Source: Saussurea involucrata
Taxonomy: Eukaryota; Streptophyta; Magnoliopsida; Asterales; Asteraceae
Direction of reading: 5' to 3'
Length of the DNA stretch: 64,000 bases
Assembly (NCBI GenBank): GCA_033807775.1
Contig: CM066313.1
Span: 62,914,484 to 62,978,483 of the forward strand
Shown: piece by piece, positions 11,727 to 23,556 of the stretch
How the letters are laid out: every line of letters begins with the position of its first letter
How positions within the stretch are numbered: position 1 is the stretch's first letter
Translations under genes and position numbers: made by a program
Notes under the pieces: model-generated
Databases searched by the model: none
Seen by the model: the letters and a program-made list of their open reading frames with translations, nothing else
What the model was told of the DNA's origin: nothing

Positions 11727-14700
11727 TCAAAACCCTCTAATCCTCTCTTTCCTTGTAGACGCCGCTTTGGTTATCAGTTTCTCCCTCTCAAATGGATCAA
11801 GCAGGCTAAAAGTAATTGCCTCCGATTCCACGTACCCCTTCTTTCTGTTCCGTTCGCTTAAAAGGATTTTTGTTGTGTATTTTTTGCGCAGGATCTCCAT
11901 TTGCTTCTCTTGACCTGGACCCTCTTTTGCTAACCTGGTGTACCACGTACGAACACCCCCTCTCATATAAGTTTCCATGTGACGCATCAGGAAAATGCCA
12001 CTGTTGATACCGTTTTTTGTTGTTCTCCAAGCCCTGCACACACGCATTTTTTCAGCAATCTGTATTTGTTTCTCTGAAGGATGGTTAAGGTTTCGTAGGT
12101 GTCGTAAGAACATTGTATGCTGTTACATTCAATTTTTATTAGAAAACTTAATAAATAAATGTATATATGAATTCAATAATATCTATACATCATACCAAGA
12201 TGTGAACATCGTAATGGTACAAGTCATCAATCTCCCCTGAATCCCCCGTGTTATCCAAAATTTCTACTGAGTGGTATTTCAAGTCAAATACCACGCAGTA
12301 GAAAAACTGCCTTCTCCTCATCGGTATGAAAACCTGTGTTGGAAAATTTAATCAATTGTGTTTATATGAAACAGTAAAAAACCCGCAAATGTAATATTCA
12401 TTGTGAACATTTATTAAGGATCTTAGTAAAGTTATAACAACAAATTACCATATCTATGTTTTCGAGGTTGACGTTGCTCGTGTTGAATTCGCATGCTTTT
12501 GCAAAGTTCCGAGAAAACCACTTGAACCTTGAGTTGAAGTCATGCATATCGTACAACAATACACCACCGTCCTGTTACGTTGAATTTCGTGTCATTAAAT
12601 CTTATGTTATACAACATGCAAATTTATTTTAAAACAATACTGTTGTTCCTGTCTTCACAAAAAAACCGTTTTCTTGATTCCCAGCTTCGCAAACGTTCCT
12701 CGCTGTTTAGAACGGTAACCTAACCGTCTATGACGATGTTGAACACATTTTCAGTTGATGCAAGTATTTCCATTGCAATTCGAGTTATTGTTTGGCCTTA
12801 GTCTGATGAGAACAACAGTTCACTACCATACGAAACAAAGTGTAAGTTAACCAATTTATAAATTATATACATTGTACAAAAATCTATGTAACATGTGAAT
12901 TGTACAGTATGTTTAGCTTACCTTGGAAGTCCATTAGCCGAGACCGTCCACTCGTGAATTTTTCTCTCTTCGCTTGTTATTCCTTTTCCCAAAAGAACCT
13001 GCCTTTTCACGTATGGTGACTTCATTTGTTCACCCAACTTCAGCTCTCGTTTCCCTATTCTTGGCGCTATGTATGATGGTTCATAAACAATTTTACTCTT
13101 GACATTAACTTGATCACTGTTTAAAGGTGTTAACTGGCTGAAACCCACATCGAAACTCGGGGCTGATGCATCACGAGTAATAACCACATTCTCCGCAGCT
13201 GCCTTTTCTCTAATCGGACCCTCTTTTCTCACGAGTTAAGCCTGACTGCCTCATCAACGATTCCGTATGTTGACTGACTGTACCATATCTGTGACAATGG
13301 GCTTTGTTTTTCCAAAGATTCGTCCTCCGTGAAAACTAGTTTCACTGGTGTTACTGTCCCGATTGTCTCATTTACTCCGTCATCTTTGCGAACATAGTCC
13401 GTTTCATCGCCATCTCTCCCTTTATTCTCCTTCGTTTCTGGCACTGGATCCTCGTCTTTAAATATGGAACCCAAGCTGTCTTTGTAGTGGGTGAACTGAT
13501 CCTCATACGGAAAAAACCTTTTGCTTCATCTATTAGTTGCTCTAGGTCCCACTTTGTTGCGTACAACTCCAAGAATTTGTCGTCAATCCTCTCCATGTAG
13601 TCCTGTATAGTTGTTTGTTAGATCAACACCGAACCAGTTTTAAATGGTGTTTCAAAAGTATTTCACAGTATACACATAAATTACGAAACACATATTTTTT
13701 TACCCTGCTAAGTTCCTCTTCATCAAACCATAGACCGTCTTCCTCCGCGTCTGTGTTTACTCCAATTGTTCCAATTTCTTGCATCCCAACGCCCAGATTT
13801 TGACCAATATTAGGCATATCATCTATTGGTTCTTTGATTTCAAAATCGTTAACTAATACTTTATCAACAGTAGGCTCCATTTCTTGTGCAACAAGCATTG
13901 GTTCTTGTGCTAGAACGGCAACATTGTCCGCCCTTCTGTTTGGCACCACATTTTCTTCATTACGCATCGCTAATCTTGCCATATGCAGCCCCCCGTCTCG
14001 GATGCCATCGTTTTGTCTTGTTCGTAACTTTTCCATCGTCCATTCCGTGATTGGTAACGATTCTGGATTCACATTAGCCATCTGAAATATTGTACGGTTC
14101 ACGTACAAGAGCTGCAAAAACACGTGTTATAGTAAGAAGCATAGTATAATTTTTGTTTTCATATGAATAAATCATAGTTTCACGTACCGTTAGTAATGTC
14201 AGCGGTCCACGGAAAAAACTGTCGTATGTGTCTCGTCTCCAATTCCGCTTGTTGCGTTCCACACAACCGCAAATGTACTTGCACCAGTTGATGCGACCAA
14301 TCATGTCTACGTTCTCGATTTTTGACAAAAAAATTGCGTTGCATCCGCCCGTTGGGCTACACTCGCCCATGGAGTTCACGGACAAAACTATGAAATTCCA
14401 CTTGAAAGCATCACCTCCGCTTGGCTTATCGATGATTGCATTACTTACATTCGTTGGCCTCATCTTGTCTTTACTGTAATTCTTCTTCCATTTATCAAAA
14501 GAACGCAATCCGTTTGTTGTGACATCAACAGCATCCAGATCTATTCCACATGTTGGAATACCAAGCACGCTATGAACTGCTTCCTCTGTGATCTTTATTT
14601 CAGCGTCTCCAACTGTTATCGTCATGCACACAGTGTCTAGATTGTCCACCACAAAATAACCTAGCTTTGATGGAATACCATCAACCGTCATCCCTAGCAG

Positions 14701-15484
14701 TGACTCGAAACCCATCTCACATAAAGAGACCTTTTGATCGTCACTAAGTTCTGAAAGTGTAGCTTGCAGAATCATTGGCGAAGTTCGTGTTCTGATCCCC
14801 CCCCCTACATTTTCCCATTTATTGGCCTTCTCTTCCTTATTCTTTTTCACCTTTTTTGAAGCTCTTGGTCTCTCTCTTGGTACATCTACCCTATCAGATG
14901 GATTCGTCACGAAATCGTCGTCCTCCTCAAATCCTGTTTTACATTTTGTAACTTAAAATTAAATGTATGAAATGACGTGGTCTATGACTCTTAAGGAAAA
15001 CAATAATTATAAGTGACACCTTCATCGTAACAAACTATCTCTAAATTCTTCGGACGTGGTCTCTTCCTTTCCACATGGTTTTTTACGACATTCGCGTTTG
15101 CCTCCTTTCTGCGATTTTGTCAACTGTGAAACACCAAAATTATTAAAGCATCTGTATGTGCATGATATGCTTAATAATTATTCTGTAAGCAGCGTACCTT
15201 GCATATCTTTGCCTTTCCCTTCATCCGCTAATGCCATCGAACTAAAACCCCTATCTAGTTTTTGCAATATGCTTGTCAAATCTAGAATATTATGTTGTTA
15301 ATAGCTCAATGTCCATAACGTTTCATACTTTTTATTAATATAAATGAATGTCATACCTTTATCCGGTTGTTTCATATGTTCTGTACCTTTAATTGTTTTA
15401 CCGGTACTGCTTCCCACTGCAATCAAACATCGTATTGACACATTTATGTAGTACAATACGTTCACATAAATAAATGCACATAAG

Positions 15485-16332
15485 TGTTGGTTAAATGTGC
15501 TCAAGAGTAATTGTAAAATAATATTACCGGTAATATATGATCCTATAGGGTCACACCGAACAACAAGTAGACACTAAATTGATATTTATAAGAATTTGAT
15601 TCTTGATAAATATTATTTCTTGATGAATATTATTAATTATATTAATAAATATAATTTTTAATATAAGATGCAAAAAGGAAATCTAGTTTATTAAAATATG
15701 ATGATTTTAATAACTAGTGGATACAAGGAGGGATTACAAGTAGCAAGTTTAAAACTATTAAAATAAAGATTTTAACTATTTTTTAATTAAAGGGACTTGA
15801 AATGAAATTATGCATGGAAGGCTCAATTTTCATTGGACCACTTTATGAACCAATGAAAATTACTTAACTTGACTTGTGTTTTGAGAATAAAAGAGATGAT
15901 GAAGCCTTTCAAATTAGATACTTGATTTTTGCTCTCTCTCTCCCTCCTCTCTCCACTTTCGGCCGAACACACACACATAGTGTGTGTGTGTGTGTGTGTG
16001 TTTTGTGCTTTTCCATTTTACAACTCTATTTTAGAGTTTTGAAGTCTTGCATCAATCTTCAAGAAGAAGTACTAGCATACAATAGTGTTGGAACTTGTTG
16101 GTGGACAACTAAAGAGGAATTCTTCCTTGAGTTCTTGCCATCTTCAACTAATCTTCTCCAAGTTCTACAAAGGTTGTACTTTCTAAAACCTCCTTGTTTA
16201 AGTTTTAATCTTTCATGTTTCATGCAAATGGATCCTTGGTGGGTGTTAAACTTGCTTTAATGTTGTTCTTTTTAAAAGCTTCCGTTGCAAATGTTTTCTA
16301 CAAAGAAATCGTTTTAGAACAAAACCCCAACA
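15485..16332 (+). repeat. 5' LTR of copia 1
   Basis: Starts TGTTGGTTAAATG and ends CCCCAACA. It contains the CA/TG microsatellite near 15968-16001 that differs in length from the 3' copy. 848 bp. Confidence 0.95.
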
Positions 16333-16334
16333 AG

Positions 16335-16347
16335 TGGTATCAGAGCC
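16335..16347 (+). promoter_or_regulatory. Primer-binding site of copia 1 (tRNA-iMet)
   Basis: TGGTATCAGAGCC lies two bases after the 5' LTR. It is complementary to the 3' end of plant initiator Met tRNA, the usual primer for Ty1/copia elements. Confidence 0.95.
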
Positions 16348-17947
16348 TCTTTTGCATGCATGTTTAGATTTTTGTTTATATGAAAAATGCTTGGTTTTTG
16401 GAAGCCATGGATGATTTTTATTTTGTATGAAGAAGTTCATACATGACATCTTTGGCAACTTTATTGTTTATGTTATTTCACATGACCAAATTTTTACATG
16501 CATTTTGGTCATAAAAGTTGCCTTAGAAAAACAAAGTGTTTGTTTATTTTTATTTTTATTATATGTAATTGTTGGGTATAAACAAGCCAAAGACATTTTG
16601 TGATGTTTGTGTTGTTTATATTTTTGGTTATTTTTATTCATAATATTTTGTAATAGTAAATAAGCATTTCTTTTGTTATTTTTGTATTAAATAGATTAGT
16701 TTATTTTATATAAAAAATGTAACAAGTTGAAGAATGGAGTCTATGAAGGAGTAAGACACTCACAATGGAGTTACTAAGAAGATTATGCAAGCAAATGGTT
16801 GCTATGACAAATGGGAGCTAGAAGACCTTTTTTTAGAAAGTTCTTTTTTGGTCCCTTAGGAATGGACTTGACATTCTTGTTTGGTTCACAAGAATAGTCA
16901 CTAGTTTTTTTTGGCTTGGTTTATACACCTTTTACATATTTTTGGTATTTTTTTTATGTTGATATTATCATGTATGGTTGAAATAGGTTCTTGCATGCTA
17001 GATAATATTTTGAACATAAAATAAATCATCTTTTGGAGTTTTGGTTTTTTCAAAATAACATTTTAAAGTAAAATGATAAAAATGAGTTTTAAATAAAAGG
17101 AGTATTATTATAAAAACTCTTAAAATTTTTGAAGTACTAAAAATGAGTTAAAGTTGTGATGTTAAAACTCATCCAAACTCCAAGTCAAATAATAAAAGGT
17201 TGTTTTATTAAAAGAACTAAAATTGGTTCTAATGCGCTCAAACTAAAACCTTAATATAGGATATTAATATAAAAGAATTTGATCGCAACGAAATAGTTAA
17301 TAAAATGGAGATTTTATTTTAAAGAACCAATAAAAGAAAAATATGTTTTTCAAAATTACAAGTACCATGTGATATTGGATGCATGCAATATATATGATAC
17401 AATATGTTTATAAAACTAGAATTATAAAACATCTAAAATCCCTTTTATAAACGCAAGTCTATGCCGTCCTTTTTGAAAACACTCGCACATCGCTTGTATG
17501 ATCCTTGTGGGATAAAGGTCACCTAACTACTTGGATCGTCTTTTGATGGCCGAGGTGGTTTCGCGTTTTCTAGTGGGATAAAGGTCACCTAACCACTAGT
17601 TATGCGTCGATTCCACAAGTTGTTCAAGTTGGATGACTTGATCGGGGATCTTTTGTGATAAAGGTCACCTAAGCACTAGAAACCCGAGGCATAGATGGGA
17701 TCAAACATGCCAAAACAAACATTGTTAAGGATCCCATATTACTAGGAATTACATTTGGATGTAATTGGCGAACGTCACCTACCATGTTGAATTAAATAGA
17801 TGGGATAAAGGTCACCTAAGCATTTATTTGTTTTGCAACGTTGGATCATAGACTTTATATTATTAATGTTTTAAAAACATAAAGGGTATTAATAAATAAA
17901 GTTTTTAAAATCGAAAATACTAAATAGAACTTTGTTAAATTTTGTAG
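16348..17947 (+). other. Long leader of copia 1
   Basis: 1.6 kb without a coding ORF between the PBS and gag. It is T-rich up to about 17450 and then carries a set of spaced repeats (17509-17820, listed separately). Leaders of this kind usually hold packaging and translation signals; none can be assigned from sequence alone. Confidence 0.6.
17509..17820 (+). repeat. Spaced 18-bp repeats in the copia 1 leader
   Basis: GGGATAAAGGTCACCTAA occurs at 17509, 17575 and 17802, with a one-mismatch copy starting about 17655 (TGTGATAAAGGTCACCTAA) and a partial copy near 17771 (AACGTCACCTACC). Spacings are about 66, 80 and 147 bp. Neighbouring words such as CACTAG also recur. It lies 130-440 bp before the gag start. 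Confidence 0.85.
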
Positions 17948-20119
17948 ATGGCAACTAATGCGAACCACCATACCAATTACCTTCGATCTCTCCTAGAAAA
18001 GGAAAAACTTAACCACACCAACTTTCTAATCTGAAGCCGAAATTTGAGAATTGTTCTCAGGCCGGAAAAGAAGTTGTATGTGTTGGATACCCCTATTCCC
18101 GATGAACCTCCCGTTACTCCTAGGGCTCCTCACGCTGAATGGTCGAAACACGTGGATGATTCGATAGAAGTGTCGAGCCTCATGCTAGCCACAATGATTC
18201 CCGAACTCCAAGAGATTTTCGAGAATCACACGGCATTTGACATGATAAATCAGCTAAAAGAAATGTTCCAGCAGCAAGCCCACACTGAACGATTCGAAAC
18301 ATTTCGGTTGTTGCATGCATGCAAGATGGAGGAAGGAGGAAATGTGAGCAATCACGTACTCATGATGAAAGGTCACTTGGATCATTTGGAGCGTCTTGGC
18401 TCTAAATATCTAACGGATTTGGCTACGGATATTATTCTGAATTCTTTACCCAAATCCTATGACCCATTCATCATGAACTACAACATGAATGGTTGGGAGA
18501 AACCTATCTCAGAGCTGCATCAGATGCTCAAAACTGCTGATAAGAATCTCCCAAAGAAAACCCCTCATGTGCTCATGATTCGGGAAGGTAAAACCAAGAA
18601 GCCCAAAACTACTAACTCCAAGGCTAAGTTTGTGAAGGGCAAGGGAAAAAAAGTTACCCGAACCCCACCAACTAAAAAGAAGGAGAAGGTGGCCAAAGAA
18701 GACGCATGTTTTGAATGTGGCATCGTTGGTCACTGGAAAAGGAACTGTCCTACTTACCTTGCGGAGTTGAAGAAGAAGAAGGTCGGCGAAGGCACTTCAG
18801 GTATCTATGTGATAGAAATAGATCTATTTACTTTTTCACCTAACACTTGGGTATTTGATACTGGGTGTGGAACTCACATATGTAACATGTTACAGGGGTT
18901 CAGAAGAAGTAAGCAACTGAAGACAGGTGAAATCGTACTCCACGTTGGAAATGGAGCAAGAGTTGAAGCTCAAGCTTTAGGAGATTACGATTTACGTTTA
19001 CCGAATGGCCTGTATTTGACACTAAAAAATGTGTGTTATGTCCCTGGCCTGACCAGGAATATTATTTCAGTTGCCCGTTTAAAACAATCTGGTTTTACTT
19101 ATCGTTTTAATGACGATGTTATTCATGCTTACAAAAATGGTATGTTCTATTTCGAGGCTAGACCTCTAAATGGTATATATGAAGTAAAACTAGATGGTTC
19201 CATAAATGATAGTACTATTTACCATGCTAGCACCAAAAGACTCAAGAATGATTTGAGCGACTCTTATTTATGGCATTGTCGTCTTGGCCATATAAACAAG
19301 AAACGCATATCCCAACTTCAAAAGAGTGGTATTTTGAAGGCAAATGAGAAAGAATCATTTGATATATGCGAATCTTGTTTATCGGGGAAGATGACCAAAG
19401 CCCCTTTCTCTAGTTCTAGTGAAAGGGCTAAAGATTTGTTAGGAATCATACATACTGATGTATGCGGTCCTTTCAGAACCATAGCAAGGGATGGTGCTAG
19501 ATTCTTCATCACCTTCACTGACGACTTCAGTCGTTATGGTTATGTTTATTTGTTAAAGCATAAACATGAAGCATTTGAAGTGTTCAAATTATTTCAAAGT
19601 GAAGTTGAGAATCAACTCAACAAGACCATTAAAGTCCTTCGTTCCGATAGAGGAGGTGAATATCTAAGTAATGAATTCCTAAATCATCTAGAAGCTCGTG
19701 GGATTGTCTCACAACTTACTCCACCTAGAACACCACAACATAATGGCGCGTCTGAGAGGAGGAACCGAACCTTACTAGATATGGTTCACTCTATGATGAA
19801 TAGGAGTACTCTTCCTTTATCATTTTGGAGTTATGCCTTAATTACAGCTACCCGTATTTTAAATATGGCTCCAACCAAGAAAGTAGATAAAACACCTTAT
19901 GAGATTTGGCATGGAAGAGTTCCATCCTTATCCTATTTAAGAGTATTGGGATGTGAAGCTTATGTGAGACAAGAAGCTTCAAACAAATTAGATCCCAGAT
20001 CTACTAAATGCATCTTTGTAGGATATCCTAAAGACTGTATGGATACTATTTCTATAATCCCGCCGAGAATAAAGTTTTTATTGCTCGAAAGGCTGAATTC
20101 CTGGAAAGTAAGTTTCTAA
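17948..20119 (+). pseudogene. Copia 1 gag, protease and integrase
   Basis: ATG 17948 opens MATNANHHTNYLRS. A TGA at 18032-18034 interrupts it after 28 codons, where Trp is expected in the usual N-F-x-x-W gag motif. The frame then stays open from 18044 to 20119 (691 codons). In that numbering: gag to about 215; CCHC knuckle CFECGIVGHWKRNC near 222; protease VFDTGCGTHIC near 269; pre-integrase LWHCRLGHINKKRI near 408; integrase HTDVCGPF near 467, RSDRGGEY near 533, and PQHNGASERRNR near 563 with the last catalytic Glu. It ends in a shifted tail after FVGYPK near 20030; the true frame continues in the next ORF. Retroviral-type Gag-Pol, acting in virus-like particles. Confidence 0.92.
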
Positions 20120-21930
20120 TGGAAGAAGCAAGTGGGAGGCAAATGGTACTTGAGGAAGAACCATTAGCTGATGCACCTGTGGTTGGCACTAGTACTCAAC
20201 AACGAGATATTGAACCTGAACAAATGGTTGGTCAGGAGACAAACGAGACACAAAGTGTTCGCAAATCTGGTAGAGTACGACAGGAACCAGAAAGATATGG
20301 CTTTTCCATATCTTATGATGAATGTTGTTTCTTGGTGGATTCTGATGAACCCACCAACTACCAGAGTGCCATGACAGGTTCTGAATCTGATCATTGGCTC
20401 GAAGCCATGAAAACTGAGATGCAATCCATGTATGTTAATCAAGTGTGGGACTTGGTTGATCTTCCTCCCAACAGCAAGTCTGTAGGAAGTAAATGGGTTT
20501 TAAAGAAGAAAACTGACATGGATGGAAATTTGCACACATATAAAGCAAGACTTATGGCGAAAGGTTTCACTCAAACTCATGGTATTGACTATGATGAAAC
20601 CTTCTCTCCTGTGGCCATGATCAAGTCTATTAGAATACTGTTTGCCATTGCGGCACACTATGACTATGAGATATGGCAAATGGACGTCAAAACGGCTTTT
20701 CTAAATGGACACTTAAGTGAAGATGTCTATATGGTTCAGCCTGAAGGTTTTGTCGATCCAAAGTATCCTAAGAAAGTGTGTAAACTTAAGAGATCCATTT
20801 ATGGACTAAAACAAGCATCTCGAAGTTGGAATCTTCGTTTCAATGAGAAAATCAAAGAATTTGGTTTCATTAAAAATGAAGATGAACCATGTGTCTTCAA
20901 GAAAGCTAGTGGGAGCATTGTAACATTCCTTGTGTTGTATGTGGATGACATACTGATCTTTGGAAATGATATTCCTTCTATGAAAGGGGTTAAGGCTTGG
21001 CTTGAGAAATGTTTCTCAATGAAAGATCTAGGTGAAGCAGCCTATATTCTTGGTATAAAGATCTATAGAGATAGATCAAGAAGACTTATAGGACTGAGTC
21101 AAAATGCATACATTGACAAAATCTTGAAAAGATTCAAGATGCAGGACTCTAAGAAAGGGTCATTGCCGATGCCATCTGGTACCATTTTGAGCAAGTCTCA
21201 ATGTCCTAGCACAGAAGCTGAGCGAAAGAAAATGAATAGCACTCCATATGCTTCGGCAATTGGATCTATCATGTATGCTATGATATGCACAAGACCGGAT
21301 GTATCGTATGCTTTGAGCATGACGAGTAGATACCAACAAGATCCGGGAGAGGGTCATTGGATAGCTGTGAAAAACATTCTAAGGTACTTACGGAGAACCA
21401 AAGAGATGTTCCTTATCTATGGAGGTCAGGAAGAAAGCCTTAATATAAAATGTTATACTGATGCTAGCTTCCAGACAGACAGAGATGATTGTAAGTCACA
21501 ATCTGGTTTTGTCTTTATAATGAATGGAGGCGCAGTTTCTTGGATGAGTTCCAAGCAAAGTGTGGTTGCACAATCCACTACAGAGTCAGAATACATCGCA
21601 GCATCACAGGCTGCACAGGAAGCTGCTTGGATGAAGAAATTCATTGAAGGTCTAGGGGTAGTTCCTACCATTCAGGATCCCCTAGAAATCCTTTGTGACA
21701 ATGAGGGTGCCATAGCCATAGCTAATGATGCCATGTCACAGAAAAGGACCAGGCACATTCGTCGGAAATTCAACTACATACGTGATGAAGTTGAAAGTGG
21801 TGAAATAAGTATTCGCAAAGTTCATACAGATCAGAACTTGGCAGACCCGTTCACGAAGTCCCTTCCGTCAGCTAAGCATGAGGATCACGCTAGAGCTATA
21901 GGACTTCGTTACTCTAGTGAATGGATTTGA
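20119..21930 (+). pseudogene. Copia 1 reverse transcriptase and RNase H
   Basis: 603 codons in the frame that continues from integrase after a frameshift near 20036. RT blocks: KWVLKKKTDMDG near 124, YKARLMAKGFTQ, DVKTAFLNG and the catalytic YVDDIL near 273. RNase H: CYTDASFQTDRDDCKS near 444, QSTTESEYIAAS near 486 and LCDNEGAIAIAND. All visible catalytic residues are present, so the domain itself looks intact. The first Met is only the first one in the frame and not a real start, because this is the C-terminal part of one polyprotein. It ends at TGA 21928-21930. Confidence 0.93.
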
Positions 21931-22716
21931 TTTGGTTTAGTATTTGGATTTTGGAACAATGAAAAACAACAAGTATTATATTCAATTAGATATATTAGAT
22001 ATGACCATTTTAATACTCGTTGTGTTCTATATTAGCATGTTTAAATCCTTGAATAAATTGATTATTCTAAATGTCCATAGTCAATCATAGTTGTGGGAAC
22101 AACTATGAAGTAAGACTAATATGAATTGGATTGGTTGACTTTTAAAAGTAAAAGTGGCAAAGTGTTGCAACCAAGTTCATAGGTGATTGTTAAGGGAACA
22201 AATACTGGACTTGACCCGCTTCAAGATCACTTCATGGATCGTCGTCATAAGTGATTCTTGAATAGAAGGTAGTATCTTTGTGTCCTTCGACCTGAGATGC
22301 ATATTTGGGACTCAAGTGTAGGGAGTGTTATGTTTTAATATGGTTAACCGTTGTTCTAGAAAAAGGCAGCTATAAAGGCCATTATTGGGCAAGACATGAA
22401 CTGCATAAGAGGCGTATGTAGTCAAGATGGAATTTGTTTCTCTTAATATGTTAAGAGTGAGACATCTAAGGCGCCTTACCAAAAGTTGAACAATAAATGA
22501 GAATGATTGTGATCCATGTCTCATGCTCAACATGATGTCTAAACAAAGGGAAATACTGATACCACACCTTATACATCAATTGAAGATATGAGCTTGTGGG
22601 AATTGAATGTTGTTGAATGGCACTTACCGTCATACATTACTGGGGCAGTGAGATGTTGCTAGACGTCCACCACTGTCTATATTATTTTATAATGCAATCT
22701 TGAGCAAGTGGGAGAT
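21931..22716 (+). other. 3' untranslated region and polypurine tract of copia 1
   Basis: No ORF of significance. The purine-rich AGCAAGTGGGAGAT directly before the 3' LTR (22703-22716) is the expected plus-strand priming site. Confidence 0.75.
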
Positions 22717-23556
22717 TGTTGGTTAAATGTGCTCAAGAGTAATTGTAAAATAATATTACCGGTAATATATGATCCTATAGGGTCACACCGAACAACAAGT
22801 AGACACTAAATTGATATTTATAAGAATTTGATTCTTGATAAATATTATTTCTTGATGAATATTATTAATTATATTAATAAATATAATTTTTAATATAAGA
22901 TGCAAAAAGGAAATCTAGTTTATTAAAATATGATGATTTTAATAACTAGTGGATACAAGGAGGGATTACAAGTAGCAAGTTTAAAACTATTAAAATAAAG
23001 ATTTTAACTATTTTTTAATTAAAGGGACTTGAAATGAAATTATGCATGGAAGGCTCAATTTTCATTGGACCACTTTATGAACCAATGAAAATTACTTAAC
23101 TTGACTTGTGTTTTGAGAATAAAAGAGATGATGAAGCCTTTCAATTTAGATACTTGATTTTTGCTCTCTCTCTCCCTCCTCTCTCCACTTTCGGCCGAAC
23201 ACACACACACATAGTGTGTGTGTGTTTTGTGATTTTCCATTTTACAACTCTATTTTAGAGTTTTGAAGTCTTGCATCAATCTTCAAGAAGAAGTACTAGC
23301 ATACAATAGTGTTGGAACTTGTTGGTGGACAACTAAAGAGGAATTCTTCATTGAGTTCTTGCCATCTTCAACTAATCTTCTCCAAGGTCTACAAAGGTTG
23401 TACTTTCTAAAACCTCCTTGTTTAAGTTTTAATCTTTCATGTTTCATGCAAATGGATCCTTGGTGGGTGTTAAACTTGCTTTAATGTTGTTCTTTTTAAA
23501 AGCTTCCGTTGCAAATGTTTTCTACAAAGAAATCGTTTTTGAACAAAACCCCAACA
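22717..23556 (+). repeat. 3' LTR of copia 1
   Basis: 840 bp, TGTTGG to CCAACA, nearly identical to 15485-16332. Differences include a shorter TG run near 23214-23224 and single changes near 23145, 23231, 23350, 23387 and 23540. Confidence 0.95.

Larger units (their letters stand above)
15485..23556 (+). mobile_element. Ty1/copia LTR retrotransposon 1, young, nested in the Mutator element
   Basis: 8,072 bp with LTRs at 15485-16332 and 22717-23556. By eye they differ by about five substitutions plus a (TG)n length change, so they are roughly 0.6 percent diverged. The PBS matches initiator Met tRNA and there is a purine-rich tract before the 3' LTR. Internal order is gag, zinc knuckle, protease, integrase, RT, RNase H. 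One nonsense change and one frameshift break the polyprotein. The 5-bp flanks differ (ATAAG left, AGCTG right), so no target duplication is seen. Confidence 0.95.

Noticed and set aside
17509..17820. CRISPR-like spaced repeats
   Set aside because: The sequence is a plant retrotransposon leader, spacing is irregular and copies are degenerate.
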